Of a DNA stretch of 64,000 bases, positions 27,757-36,312 are shown in pieces. Source of the stretch: Lachnospiraceae bacterium oral taxon 096. GTDB taxonomy: Bacteria > Bacillota > Clostridia > Lachnospirales > Lachnospiraceae. Location: assembly GCA_018141845.1 (NCBI GenBank), contig CP073340.1, forward strand, positions 2,177,877 to 2,241,876, written 5' to 3'. The notes under the pieces are model-generated. The model made no database searches and was not told the DNA's origin. It saw only the letters and a program-made list of their open reading frames with translations. The translations under genes were made by a program, and so were the position numbers. Positions within the stretch are counted from its first letter, which is position 1; every line of letters begins with the position of its first letter.

Positions 27757-27803
27757 ATTCCTAGCAATTTACTATATTTAATGCAGACTGCTATGCTAGG
27801 AAT
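27757..27803 (-). terminator. Probable terminator of the L,D-transpeptidase gene
   Basis: ATTCCTAGCA (27757-27766) pairs with TGCTAGGAAT (27794-27803) over a 27-nt AT-rich loop, followed on the minus strand by TTTTTG. It lies 15 nt beyond the stop codon. The long loop lowers confidence. Confidence 0.55.
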
Positions 27804-27817
27804 ATTTTATTCCTCTT

Positions 27818-28771
27818 TTACCATTGAATTTCTGTCTGCACATCATCGAGCTGTTGGCTTGTCTCTGAAAAAGTTCCCTGTGGCATCTTTCCTGTTTCAT
27901 TGTAAGCAGAATAGATGCCTTCAAACTGCCCAAATGGAGCCTGAGCAATGTAACTATCCCCTGTGGCATACATTTTTTCAATAGCAATCATTGCCTGAGG
28001 ATCAATGGCCACACATCCGCCAGTGGTTGCCTTTCCTGGATAAGTGCAGTGTAAAAACAACGCCGAACCATCTCCATTTGCATTATTGACATTAAATCCT
28101 GAATCAATGACATAGTCATAAATGCCTGCAAATCCACTTGCCCAAAGCTTTTCTCCATCCTGTAACAAAGTATTCGCATTATTCTCTAAGCGATTGGTTC
28201 TTTTGGACCAATATTGACTCTTCGCCTGAGGATCAATCTTTACATAATTTTTAGAAAAACCTTCCATAGCCTCTTTTCTTCCAAAGGCGGTTCCCATTTT
28301 AAAGAGACCAATGGGCGTAATTCCCGATCCTTCAAAGCGATGATTGCTCATTCCGCCCCAGCCCATTACACCCAAGGACTTTACCCTAGCCACCCAAGGA
28401 GCATTGTCACTGTCTCTGTGGTAGGCAATAACTCTCACTTTATTGTGCAGATTTTCTGGCTTTGCTCCACTTTGTGCAGTCTTTGAATTTCTTGCAAATC
28501 CTTCCACCACAATAAGATTTCTTGCCCCAGTTGGCAGTGAAAATCGAGTGACATCATAACTGACGTCCACAGCTATGCCCTGCAGTACATGATTTTGTTG
28601 TTTCTGTTCAACACCATCTCCTGACTTTACTCCCGGTCCCGTCGCATTCATCGCTCCAAATGCTACTGCCTTTTTTCCTGTCACTCCGGCATAGGAAATC
28701 ATTGTTGGTACAGCCATCAAAATGCCAAAGGTGAGTGTAACTAACCACTTTGTTTTATTTTTATTATTCAT
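27818..28771 (-). CDS. L,D-transpeptidase (YkuD family), secreted
   Basis: 317 residues. An N-terminal hydrophobic segment (about residues 9-27) acts as signal or anchor. The YkuD domain is marked by GSGITPIGLFKMG near residue 150 and the catalytic stretch His241 ... Cys253 in HCTYPGKATTGGCVAI. It would form 3-3 crosslinks in peptidoglycan or attach proteins to it, outside the membrane. The ATG overlaps the ABC-class ATPase gene by 8 nt, so it is probably translated from the same transcript. Confidence 0.85.
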   Translation of the reverse strand: MNNKNKTKWLVTLTFGILMAVPTMISYAGVTGKKAVAFGAMNATGPGVKSGDGVEQKQQNHVLQGIAVDVSYDVTRFSLPTGARNLIVVEGFARNSKTAQSGAKPENLHNKVRVIAYHRDSDNAPWVARVKSLGVMGWGGMSNHRFEGSGITPIGLFKMGTAFGRKEAMEGFSKNYVKIDPQAKSQYWSKRTNRLENNANTLLQDGEKLWASGFAGIYDYVIDSGFNVNNANGDGSALFLHCTYPGKATTGGCVAIDPQAMIAIEKMYATGDSYIAQAPFGQFEGIYSAYNETGKMPQGTFSETSQQLDDVQTEIQW

Positions 28772-30446
28772 TTTCTATGATCTGCACACACAGCCCACGG
28801 TAGCGATTGATCATAGCCAAAAACTCCTGTTTTCTTGGCAAAACCAAATTCCCCGGATAGCTTGTATAAGGTGCAATCCCCTCCAATCCTACTTCTTCTA
28901 ATTTTTGATAAACCTTGTCAGCTACCTTTGTAATGCACTCATCCCTGACCAAAATCTTATCCTTGGCATAATCGAAAAGTACAGCCAATGCTGATGTCTG
29001 CTCAGGATCTACTAATTGTTCAAGAGCTGATAAATCAATGCTTTCTCTGCCATATAACACAGTACAAAGCCCCTTTGCACGAACTCGGTCTTCTCTTCCT
29101 GCCTTAGAAAAACTATTTTTTAATATTTTTCTCTGCCTTGGCAACAAAAACTCTTCGCTCTCTGTAATCCTTCGTCCATCCCCTTTTGCAATTTTTTTGG
29201 CCAAATCTGTGACATCTAAAGGCATATACTCATCGAGCATAATCACACAATCTGCTGCATCAAAATAGTCGCCACTTCCACCGACAACCAATATCGTTGA
29301 AATTTTTTGTTTCTGATAGAGTGCCTTAATTTTTTCTACAAATGGTGTAATTGGCTCCTTTTCCTTAGAAACCAATGTTTGCATTCTATGATCTCGAATC
29401 ATAAAATTGGTTGCCGAAGTGTCCTCATCCACCAGCAATGTGCCAACCCCTGCCTCAATGGCCTCGACGACATTCGCAGCCTGTGAGGTGCTTCCGCTGG
29501 CATTTTCACTGACAAAGCATTTTGTGTCCTTTTTCTGTGGCAAATGATTGATAAATTGAGAGATATCCACTCCCTGCACACTTCGCCCATCTTCTGCCCT
29601 AATCTTTGTCGCATCACTCTGTGTAATGACATATTCCCGACCATCACCTTTAATGTGATTATATACTCCTCTTTCTATGGCACGAAGAAGTGTACTCTTT
29701 CCATGATATCCACCACCAACAATCAATGTGATCCCCTCTCGAATTCCCATGCCCTCAATGGTTTTTCCATCACGCAAAGTCAAACTCATTTGTAAACTCT
29801 TTGGAGAGACAAAGCTCTTGGCATTTTTCATCGGTCGATCCGAAATTCCACTCTCTCTTGGTAAAATTGCCCCATTGGCAACAAAGGCAACTAAATGTTC
29901 TTTTTTTATCCACGCCCTGATTTCCTCTTGCTCAAGAAAAGTTGCAATATGTCCCAAAAGATTTCGATTCAATGTGGCAGAAAGAGGTTGAATATTTTTT
30001 ATTCCTGCGCTCAACTTATCAATCAACAATTCCTTAGCTGCTTTGCCAAGAATCCTTCGTCCTGCTGCAGGAAATTCTGCCAAAAATCGGATTTCTATGC
30101 CACTTTCACCAACAATAACACTACTTCTTTCTATAACTTCTTGCCCACAAGCATCCATAAAGATGCCTCTCTCTCGCTGAAAAACTTGATACAAGGTTCT
30201 CGTCAAAAAGTCAGAAATCGCAATTCTTTCTGCCCTTGTTTTGACCATCTCTGCCGTGATCCCTGTGGTGGAAAGTTTTGCCTTTACTCGCAACTTTGAT
30301 GGCGGTGCATAAGGATCGGACTGCACATGATCAATACATAAAATAAAAGATCCAAAATCATATTCACCCTTTAGTGACTTATATCCAGGATATCCCCTGC
30401 CATCGAGGGAAAGCAATTCCCTCTCCAAATCTTTTCCTTTCTCCAT
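28764..30446 (-). CDS. Predicted ATPase of the ABC class (PF09818-like)
   Basis: 560 residues. P-loop GGGYHGKSTLLRAIERG near residues 255-270, a later TLLVDEDTSATNFM (Walker B-like) and AADCVIMLDEYMP. This layout, with a long N-terminal region beginning near GRGYPGYKSLKG, matches the soluble 'ABC-ATPase' family found singly in many Firmicutes. It is not a membrane transporter subunit as far as sequence shows. Function unknown. Its ATG follows the DUF436 stop directly, implying coupling. Confidence 0.88.
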   Translation of the reverse strand: MEKGKDLERELLSLDGRGYPGYKSLKGEYDFGSFILCIDHVQSDPYAPPSKLRVKAKLSTTGITAEMVKTRAERIAISDFLTRTLYQVFQRERGIFMDACGQEVIERSSVIVGESGIEIRFLAEFPAAGRRILGKAAKELLIDKLSAGIKNIQPLSATLNRNLLGHIATFLEQEEIRAWIKKEHLVAFVANGAILPRESGISDRPMKNAKSFVSPKSLQMSLTLRDGKTIEGMGIREGITLIVGGGYHGKSTLLRAIERGVYNHIKGDGREYVITQSDATKIRAEDGRSVQGVDISQFINHLPQKKDTKCFVSENASGSTSQAANVVEAIEAGVGTLLVDEDTSATNFMIRDHRMQTLVSKEKEPITPFVEKIKALYQKQKISTILVVGGSGDYFDAADCVIMLDEYMPLDVTDLAKKIAKGDGRRITESEEFLLPRQRKILKNSFSKAGREDRVRAKGLCTVLYGRESIDLSALEQLVDPEQTSALAVLFDYAKDKILVRDECITKVADKVYQKLEEVGLEGIAPYTSYPGNLVLPRKQEFLAMINRYRGLCVQIIENE

Positions 30447-30992
30447 TTATAACTCCTCATCATAGACCGCTCTGCTGCCACCAATGTACTTCGCTCTTGT
30501 GCGTGCTGCCACTACATTGGCACAGCCAATCTTCTTTACTTGAAGACGCACAGGTACAGCCACTCTCTTTAAATGCATACCAATCAAAGTATCTCCAATG
30601 TCCATCCCTGCATCTGCCTGAATTTCTTCCACAGCCACTGGCTCCTTCATATGTTGATAGACAGCTGTGGCAAAGGAACCTCCGGCCTTTGGTCTTGGAA
30701 TGACATTGCAGATTTCTTTTCCTAAAACAGCCTCTCGCTCCACGATAATCGCACGATTGAGATGTTCACAGCACTGTGCTGCCATATAAAGTCCATGCTT
30801 TTCTAAAACAGAAGAAAGACCTGCATAAATTTGTGCCGCGACCTCCTCACTAGAATGGGTTCCAATTTTTTCTCCCATCACTTCACTTGTTGAACAGCCA
30901 ATGACAACGATTTGCCCAGGTTTTAGATCACTCTTTTCAACTAACTCCTCCATTGCCTCTATGCACTCTTTTTTCAAATCTTCCATTGTCAA
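30447..30992 (-). CDS. TIGR01440 / DUF436 family protein (YwlG-like)
   Basis: 181 residues. Conserved stretches VVIGCSTSEVMGEKIGTHSS, AQCCEHLNRAIIVERE and DIGDTLIGMHLKRVAVPVR are typical of the YwlG/TIGR01440 family, a small cytosolic protein of unknown function with conserved Cys and His. It has a 9-nt gap after the TcdA-like gene and abuts the ABC-class ATPase gene. Confidence 0.88.
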   Translation of the reverse strand: MTMEDLKKECIEAMEELVEKSDLKPGQIVVIGCSTSEVMGEKIGTHSSEEVAAQIYAGLSSVLEKHGLYMAAQCCEHLNRAIIVEREAVLGKEICNVIPRPKAGGSFATAVYQHMKEPVAVEEIQADAGMDIGDTLIGMHLKRVAVPVRLQVKKIGCANVVAARTRAKYIGGSRAVYDEEL

Positions 30993-31001
30993 TCCCTCTT
31001 T

Positions 31002-31763
31002 CTATCTCTTTATTTCACAGAGATCTTTGATCACTTCTCCTGCAATAATGAGTCCAGCTACAGGTGGAACAAAGGCAACACTTCCTGGAATTGCCCTTCG
31101 ATCTGTGCATTTATGTTCTGTCCCTGGCGGACACACACAATTGCTTCTACAGCTGATGGATTCATCCTCCAAAGGGGTCAAAGCTTTTTCCTCCGAATAA
31201 ACTACCTTCAGCTTCTTTACTCCACGCTTTTTTAGCTCTCTTCTCATCACTTTGGCCAATGGACATACTTTGGTCTTATAGATATCTGCCACACGAAATG
31301 CACTGGCATCGAGCTTATTTCCAGCTCCCATACTGCTTATTATTCTCACGCCCTTTTCCTGTGCCTTCATCACCAACTCAATTTTTGCAGTCACCGTATC
31401 CACCGCATCTACCACATAGTCATACTCATCAAACGGAAATTCATCAGCATTTTCAGGAAGAAAAAAACATTTGTACACTCGAATATCGGCACTTGGATTA
31501 ATATCCAAAATTCGTTCCCTCATCACCTCGGCCTTGTATTTCCCAATTGTCTTTCTTGTCGCAATAATTTGTCGATTGATATTGGTCAAACACACCTTAT
31601 CATCATCAATCAAATCAAATGCTCCCACACCACTGCGAGCCAAGGCCTCGCACACATAGCCTCCAACGCCACCCACACCAAAAACAGCCACTCGAGAATG
31701 GGCTAATTTTTCCATTGCCTCTGGACCGAGTAATAATTGCGTCCTCGCAAATTGTCTTGACAT
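31002..31763 (-). CDS. tcdA: tRNA threonylcarbamoyladenosine dehydratase (TcdA/YgdL-like)
   Basis: 253 residues, E1-like ThiF/MoeB/HesA fold. Nucleotide-binding VFGVGGVGGYVCEALARSG near residues 28-46, LTNINRQI and DAVDTVTAKIELV, and a Cys-rich CRSNCVCPPGTEHKC stretch; the start RTQLLLGPEAMEKL is typical of TcdA. In characterised homologues it cyclises t6A37 in tRNA to ct6A using ATP. First gene of the operon, under a consensus promoter. Confidence 0.9.
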   Translation of the reverse strand: MSRQFARTQLLLGPEAMEKLAHSRVAVFGVGGVGGYVCEALARSGVGAFDLIDDDKVCLTNINRQIIATRKTIGKYKAEVMRERILDINPSADIRVYKCFFLPENADEFPFDEYDYVVDAVDTVTAKIELVMKAQEKGVRIISSMGAGNKLDASAFRVADIYKTKVCPLAKVMRRELKKRGVKKLKVVYSEEKALTPLEDESISCRSNCVCPPGTEHKCTDRRAIPGSVAFVPPVAGLIIAGEVIKDLCEIKR

Positions 31764-31794
31764 ACTTAACTCCTTTAATTTGATATTACAACTT

Positions 31795-31823
31795 ATTCTA
31801 AACTAGTGTCTACACAGTGTCAA
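31795..31823 (-). promoter_or_regulatory. Sigma-A promoter for the tcdA-DUF436-ABC ATPase-ldt operon
   Basis: On the minus strand, TTGACA (31818-31823), a 17-nt spacer and TAGAAT (31795-31800). Expected start near 31788, about 25 nt before the tcdA ATG. Confidence 0.78.
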
Positions 31824-31831
31824 CTTTGAGA

Positions 31832-32518
31832 CTATCTTCTACGCTTGAGGCGCCAGCGGAGGGCTTTTTCATCCCCTCCACGAGCGGCATACTTCTTTAG
31901 ATAATGCTCTCTCTTCTTTTTGTCGCCTTCCATATGTGCAATCTTTGCCGCAAGAACATAGTATCGCTTTGCCGTTGTTGAATTTTTGAGATTTCTCTGT
32001 AACTTTTTTAAATCTTGCTTTGCGCGATCCATATCCTTCATTCCAATATAAAAATTTACTGCATCTTCTACATTTTCCCTTGCCCCCACATCTACCAATC
32101 GCTCTAGTGCATCATTGGCCAAATTCTTTTCATCATTGTCTCTTGCACAACAAGCAAGCAAATGTAATTCCATTGCGGTGTCCTTTGTCGAAATATCTAT
32201 GGACTTTAATAGTAATTTCTGAGCCCGCTCATAATTTCCCAGATGATAGTAGACATCTGCCAAAAAATAATACACTGTCTTTTTATCTTCATTGGTCACC
32301 ACATAAAAGCGCAAGACAGATAGCAATGATTCGGCCTGGCGATAAAAGCCATTATTAATGTATAATATAGCCAAATAGAGGCGAAATTTATATTTTCTTC
32401 GCTTAACAAAGGCCTGACGATATAATTTTCCCTGTTCTTTGCTTGGTTTTTTTTGGAAAAAATTCCACAGCCAGGTCAGAAAAATCACAACAATCACAAA
32501 TAAAAATAATGCCGCCAT
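31832..32518 (-). CDS. Membrane-anchored TPR protein
   Basis: 228 residues from the ATG at 32518, which has AGGAGG 6 nt upstream; a longer frame to 32572 lacks such a site. An N-terminal membrane helix (MAALFLFVIVVIFLTWLW) is followed by helical repeats of TPR type (for example YFLADVYYHLGNYERAQKLL) and a very basic C-terminus. Probably a scaffold on the cytoplasmic face. Partner unknown; it lies two genes from a second TPR protein. Confidence 0.75.
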   Translation of the reverse strand: MAALFLFVIVVIFLTWLWNFFQKKPSKEQGKLYRQAFVKRRKYKFRLYLAILYINNGFYRQAESLLSVLRFYVVTNEDKKTVYYFLADVYYHLGNYERAQKLLLKSIDISTKDTAMELHLLACCARDNDEKNLANDALERLVDVGARENVEDAVNFYIGMKDMDRAKQDLKKLQRNLKNSTTAKRYYVLAAKIAHMEGDKKKREHYLKKYAARGGDEKALRWRLKRRR

Positions 32519-32600
32519 ATCACTCCTCCTTTCCAAAGTATTACTCAAAATAGTACAAAGGAGAATCCCCAAGCCAAAGACTTAACAATTCCCCCACACT

Positions 32601-33167
32601 CTATCCCCATTTTTCTAGTTTTTGTCTCAATTTCTCAAAAATACGCTCAGCCATCCATTTTTCCTGAGTGTGAAATCCTTCTGGTAAACAAACCCAACGC
32701 ACATCACTATTTTCATCGGGCTTAATGGACAATTTCTCTGTTTCATCCGCCTCTAACAAGTAAGTAATATTGACATGAAGATGAGACGGTACATACTTTC
32801 CTCTCTTTTCATGCCCAAGAACATTTAAAATTTCCAATGAAAAAATATTCTCAGTAATAGGATGTACTCGTGTAATTCCACTCTCTTCCTTAACTTCACG
32901 CATGGCCACGGCCAAAAGGTCCTCCTCCCCATCAGCGTGACCGCCGAGCCAAGTTAACGCCTGATAAATGTTATGCCAAGCGAGCAAGGCCTTATTGTGC
33001 TTTCGATTTAAAACCCAAGCCGATGCTGTCATATGAGCAATGAGATTGCTTCGAAAAAAAATGTCTTCCTGTGTCTCTAAAAGATGTAGAATCACTTCTT
33101 TGTCCACTTCTTCCTGTTCATTCCACGGTTTAAATTCTTGAATTTGTCGATATAAACTCTCTCTCAT
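32601..33167 (-). CDS. Nudix hydrolase
   Basis: 188 residues. Nudix box GX5EX7REUXEEXGU is complete: GHADGEEDLLAVAMREV followed by KEESGI, with GG before it. The N-terminal helical part (residues 1-50) resembles the clostridial group that begins with a short helical lead before the fold. It hydrolyses a nucleoside diphosphate linked to another moiety; the substrate cannot be read from sequence. It lies between two TPR genes. Confidence 0.88.
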   Translation of the reverse strand: MRESLYRQIQEFKPWNEQEEVDKEVILHLLETQEDIFFRSNLIAHMTASAWVLNRKHNKALLAWHNIYQALTWLGGHADGEEDLLAVAMREVKEESGITRVHPITENIFSLEILNVLGHEKRGKYVPSHLHVNITYLLEADETEKLSIKPDENSDVRWVCLPEGFHTQEKWMAERIFEKLRQKLEKWG

Positions 33168-33175
33168 CTTCTCTC

Positions 33176-33856
33176 CTAAATTAAAAAGTTAATTCTAGAA
33201 GCATTGAGCTTTTTATACAATGCTTTTTCCCTACCACCCATATTGATATATTTTTTGATACATCGTTCCTTTTCTTTTTCGTCTCCCAAAATATCATAGT
33301 CAAGAATACATTCGAGCAATAAATCTCTTCCATCTTTTGCTGCATCTGCACATTCTTCCAATTCCTTCAAATGTTTCCTTGCTAAATCAAGGCGTTTTAA
33401 TTGCATATTTTGAAAGATATCAGGAATCAATACCTCTGGATTTGTATGATCACATTCTAGACTCTTCTCATACATCATCAGACTTCTCTCAATCTCCCTT
33501 TGCTTACTCAAGATATCACCAAGTCCCTGCCAAGCACTGGCGATATTGGGGTTATAGTCGAGTGCACGCTCAAATAACTTTTGTCCCAAATCCATTTGAC
33601 CACATTCATAAAAAATAACTTTTGCTCGAAGCAGGACAACAATCGCATAATCCTCATTCGTAAAACAGCATTCATTGAGAATATCCAATTTTTTCAATTT
33701 CTTTTCTGGCTCAATATAGCGATTATCTATATCACAAATTAATTTTTGCAACATCAACTTACTCTTTTTGTCATTCTTAAAGGCCATATTCCAGAGTTTA
33801 ATATACTCTTTTTTTGGCTCTGGTCGGCTCATCATTGCCTTAATTATTCCCAACAT
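33176..33856 (-). CDS. TPR-repeat protein
   Basis: 226 residues from the ATG at 33856, chosen because GGAGG lies 5 nt upstream (an earlier in-frame start at 33874 sits in the TelA terminator). Helical repeats, with a clear TPR at ASAWQGLGDILSKQREIERS. No membrane segment. The C-terminus (INMGGREKALYKKLN) recalls the basic C-terminal end of the other TPR protein at 31832 (AARGGDEKALRWRLK), suggesting that the two are paralogues. Confidence 0.72.
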   Translation of the reverse strand: MLGIIKAMMSRPEPKKEYIKLWNMAFKNDKKSKLMLQKLICDIDNRYIEPEKKLKKLDILNECCFTNEDYAIVVLLRAKVIFYECGQMDLGQKLFERALDYNPNIASAWQGLGDILSKQREIERSLMMYEKSLECDHTNPEVLIPDIFQNMQLKRLDLARKHLKELEECADAAKDGRDLLLECILDYDILGDEKEKERCIKKYINMGGREKALYKKLNASRINFLI

Positions 33857-33871
33857 TTTCTCCTCCATCCA

Positions 33872-33907
33872 CAAAAAAAGAGACTATCCACCCATGGACG
33901 GATAGTC
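33872..33907 (-). terminator. Rho-independent terminator after telA
   Basis: GACTATCC (33882-33889) pairs with GGATAGTC (33900-33907); the loop itself contains CCATGG. On the minus strand it is followed by CTCTTTTTTT. It lies 9 nt after the telA stop. Confidence 0.88.
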
Positions 33908-33916
33908 TTCTATTGC

Positions 33917-35110
33917 CTACTGACGATTGATATTTGCTTGCTGCTTACTCATATCAAGGAGCTTTGCACGCATGGTATTTTCAATATTTTGTAACTCAAT
34001 TTCGGCATTTTTTCTCTTCTCTCTGCCATCTTCTTGAATCTTTAGCACTTCATCCAATGTAGAGATCAATGTCTGGTTGGTTGACTTTAATGTCTCAATA
34101 TCAATAATGCCTCGCTCGGATTCCTTTGCCGTCTCAATCGTTGCCGTGTGCAATAGTTCTGCATTTTTCTTTAGCATCTCATTTGTTGCATTAGAAACTG
34201 CTGCCTGTGCCTTTGCCGCCTGTTGAGAGTGATTAAGACCAATGGCAATGACCATTTGACTCTTCCACAGCGGAATGGTATTCACAAGTGTAGATTGAAT
34301 CTTCTCTGTCATCACTGTGTCATTGCTCTGAATTAAACGAATCTGTGGAGCTGTCTGTAAAGCTACAGCTTTTGATAGCTCAAGGTCATAGATTTTCTTT
34401 TCAAAGCGATTGCACATATCAGCAAAGTCCTTTGCCGCCTGTGTGTCCTCCTGCAGTCCTGTCTGTTTTGCCTTTTCTGTGAGTTTTGCAAGATCCACTC
34501 TTCTTGCCTCCTCAAGCTTTTTCTTTCCCGCTGCAATATAAAGTGTCAACTCCTTAAAGTGAGCAAGATTCACCTCATACATCTTGTCTAACATACTGAT
34601 ATCCTTTAAAAGAATAACTTGATGCTTTTCAAGCTCCGATGCTATGCGATCAATATTGACCTCTGCCTTTTCATATCTCGCCTTGTAAGCAGCCAGTTCA
34701 TTAGTTTTTTTCTTAAAAAATCCCAAAAAGCCCTTGCTATCTTTTCCTGAGTCATCCATTGTCCTTAACTCTGTGACCACGCTGGCCAACATATTGCCAA
34801 CCTCACCGATATCCTTTGTTTTTACGGTCTCTAGAGCCTTTTCTGAAAACTCGGCTACCTTCTTTTGCGTTCCTGCTCCATACTGCAAAATCATTTGAGA
34901 ATTGGTGATATCAATTTTTTGTGCAAAATCATCCACCATCTTTAATTCTTCTGGGCTCAATTGCTCCTTTTGGGCAAGTTCAGCCTTGGCTGTCTCTGTA
35001 GTTTGGATATCCTTCTCCTCAGAAACAATAGGGGCACTCAAATCTGGCTCCAAAGTCAATGTTGGTGCCTCCGCCTTCATATCAAAACCAAAATCATTAT
35101 TTTCGCTCAT
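33917..35110 (-). CDS. telA: TelA-family toxic anion resistance protein
   Basis: 397 residues from the ATG at 35110, which has GGAGG 4 nt upstream. Long alpha-helical protein with the TelA core, e.g. LVNTIPLWKSQMVIAIGLNH and QILIQ-like helices. TelA proteins are linked to tellurite and other envelope stress tolerance; the mechanism is not known. The neighbour is an XpaC-like membrane protein, the usual partner in Firmicutes (yceG/yceH-type and xpaC-telA clusters). The gap to the upstream XpaC stop is 13 nt. Confidence 0.9.
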   Translation of the reverse strand: MSENNDFGFDMKAEAPTLTLEPDLSAPIVSEEKDIQTTETAKAELAQKEQLSPEELKMVDDFAQKIDITNSQMILQYGAGTQKKVAEFSEKALETVKTKDIGEVGNMLASVVTELRTMDDSGKDSKGFLGFFKKKTNELAAYKARYEKAEVNIDRIASELEKHQVILLKDISMLDKMYEVNLAHFKELTLYIAAGKKKLEEARRVDLAKLTEKAKQTGLQEDTQAAKDFADMCNRFEKKIYDLELSKAVALQTAPQIRLIQSNDTVMTEKIQSTLVNTIPLWKSQMVIAIGLNHSQQAAKAQAAVSNATNEMLKKNAELLHTATIETAKESERGIIDIETLKSTNQTLISTLDEVLKIQEDGREKRKNAEIELQNIENTMRAKLLDMSKQQANINRQ

Positions 35111-35123
35111 ACATCCTCCATCT

Positions 35124-36239
35124 CTATCGCTTCCACTCATCTTTTACTAAGCTGTCCTTAGCTAACATTGTCCTCAATGCCTCTGCATCGGTTGTGACAT
35201 CATAGACATCATTGATAAATAAATTATTTCGCATTTCCACAAATGCCACATAAATTGTACCCATGGTCTTCTCAATTTCTTGCTTTGCCTCAAGAACATC
35301 TTCTCCCGGGGAATCGATTTGGTTAAACTCTTGATACTTTTGTACCAGCTTCTTGGTTGTCGGCAAATAATACTCCATAAACCTACGCATTTGTGCAATC
35401 TGTGCTGGTCTAGCCTTTAATTTTTCAAAAATATCAACTAAAACTTTATTGATATCCTCTAAATGCTTCTTCATCTGAGGCTCAGATATCGCACTCTTTT
35501 GCCTTTGAAACTCTGCAATATAGCTCTCGCCGTCCTCAATGGCCTTTTTCCACTGTTTCTTTTGCTCTGGAGTTAAATCACTGGCATCTAGCGTCGTTTG
35601 CATCCTTGCATCTTCTACCTTCACCTTGTCCTGCTCTTCTTTTTTCTTTCTAGTTGCATCCACAAAATCATTGTAGGTGCGGTCATCAATCATAAAAAAT
35701 TGTTGAGTACTGTCGAGATGGCCTTGTTCAAAGATTCCCTCCCGAATCATATAGCGCAGGTTCTTTCTTGTCTTTCTCTCCGATGCATGCATACCCATAG
35801 CGAGAGTTTCCACTTCGATCACTGTGCGAATTCTCATATAGTCATCATACCTTTGTGCCAACTTTAATGCTTTTAACTTTTTCATTCCCTTACAAAACAT
35901 CAAAACAAAAAAGGCATCGATAAGTCCCAATATAAACAGTGTAATAAAGGCCGCACCATTGTACTCAGGCAATAAACCAAAGAAGGCAATAAGCAAAAAT
36001 GGTGCCGGAAAGAGGCCAAAAATTGCACCGATAATTACCTTCATCAATGCAAGCCCCTCTCCCTTTCGATTCACTCTCGGAACTACTTTTCTCTTGACTT
36101 CTTTCAATAAGTCTCCAGCAAAAGATCCCACATGTCGACTCAAATTTGTGTAGATGCCCGACTGAATTGCCTTCTGTACAGTGTCAGCTACTTCATCACC
36201 AACATGAGTCCAATCATCCTTGTCATATTTGTTTTCCAT
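35124..36239 (-). CDS. xpaC: XpaC-like membrane protein (5-bromo-4-chloroindolyl phosphate hydrolysis family)
   Basis: 371 residues from the ATG at 36239. Two membrane helices lie at about residues 53-105 (AIFGLFPAPFLLIAFFGLLP and ITLFILGLIDAFFVLMF), then a long helical cytosolic region with heptad-like Lys/Glu. This is the XpaC family pattern, and the adjacent telA supports it. Biochemical function is unclear despite the name. A TTG start at 36272 is possible but has no good ribosome-binding site. Confidence 0.82.
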   Translation of the reverse strand: MENKYDKDDWTHVGDEVADTVQKAIQSGIYTNLSRHVGSFAGDLLKEVKRKVVPRVNRKGEGLALMKVIIGAIFGLFPAPFLLIAFFGLLPEYNGAAFITLFILGLIDAFFVLMFCKGMKKLKALKLAQRYDDYMRIRTVIEVETLAMGMHASERKTRKNLRYMIREGIFEQGHLDSTQQFFMIDDRTYNDFVDATRKKKEEQDKVKVEDARMQTTLDASDLTPEQKKQWKKAIEDGESYIAEFQRQKSAISEPQMKKHLEDINKVLVDIFEKLKARPAQIAQMRRFMEYYLPTTKKLVQKYQEFNQIDSPGEDVLEAKQEIEKTMGTIYVAFVEMRNNLFINDVYDVTTDAEALRTMLAKDSLVKDEWKR

Positions 36240-36283
36240 ATTCCCACTTCCATCAAATTTTTTTTGAAACAAACGATAGTTTT

Positions 36284-36312
36284 ATTATACTATTCTTCTG
36301 CCCCATACGCAA
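36284..36312 (-). promoter_or_regulatory. Sigma-A promoter for xpaC-telA
   Basis: On the minus strand, TTGCGT (36307-36312), a 17-nt spacer and TATAAT (36284-36289), placed inside the last codons of the upstream deacylase gene. About 45 nt before the xpaC ATG. Confidence 0.6.
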
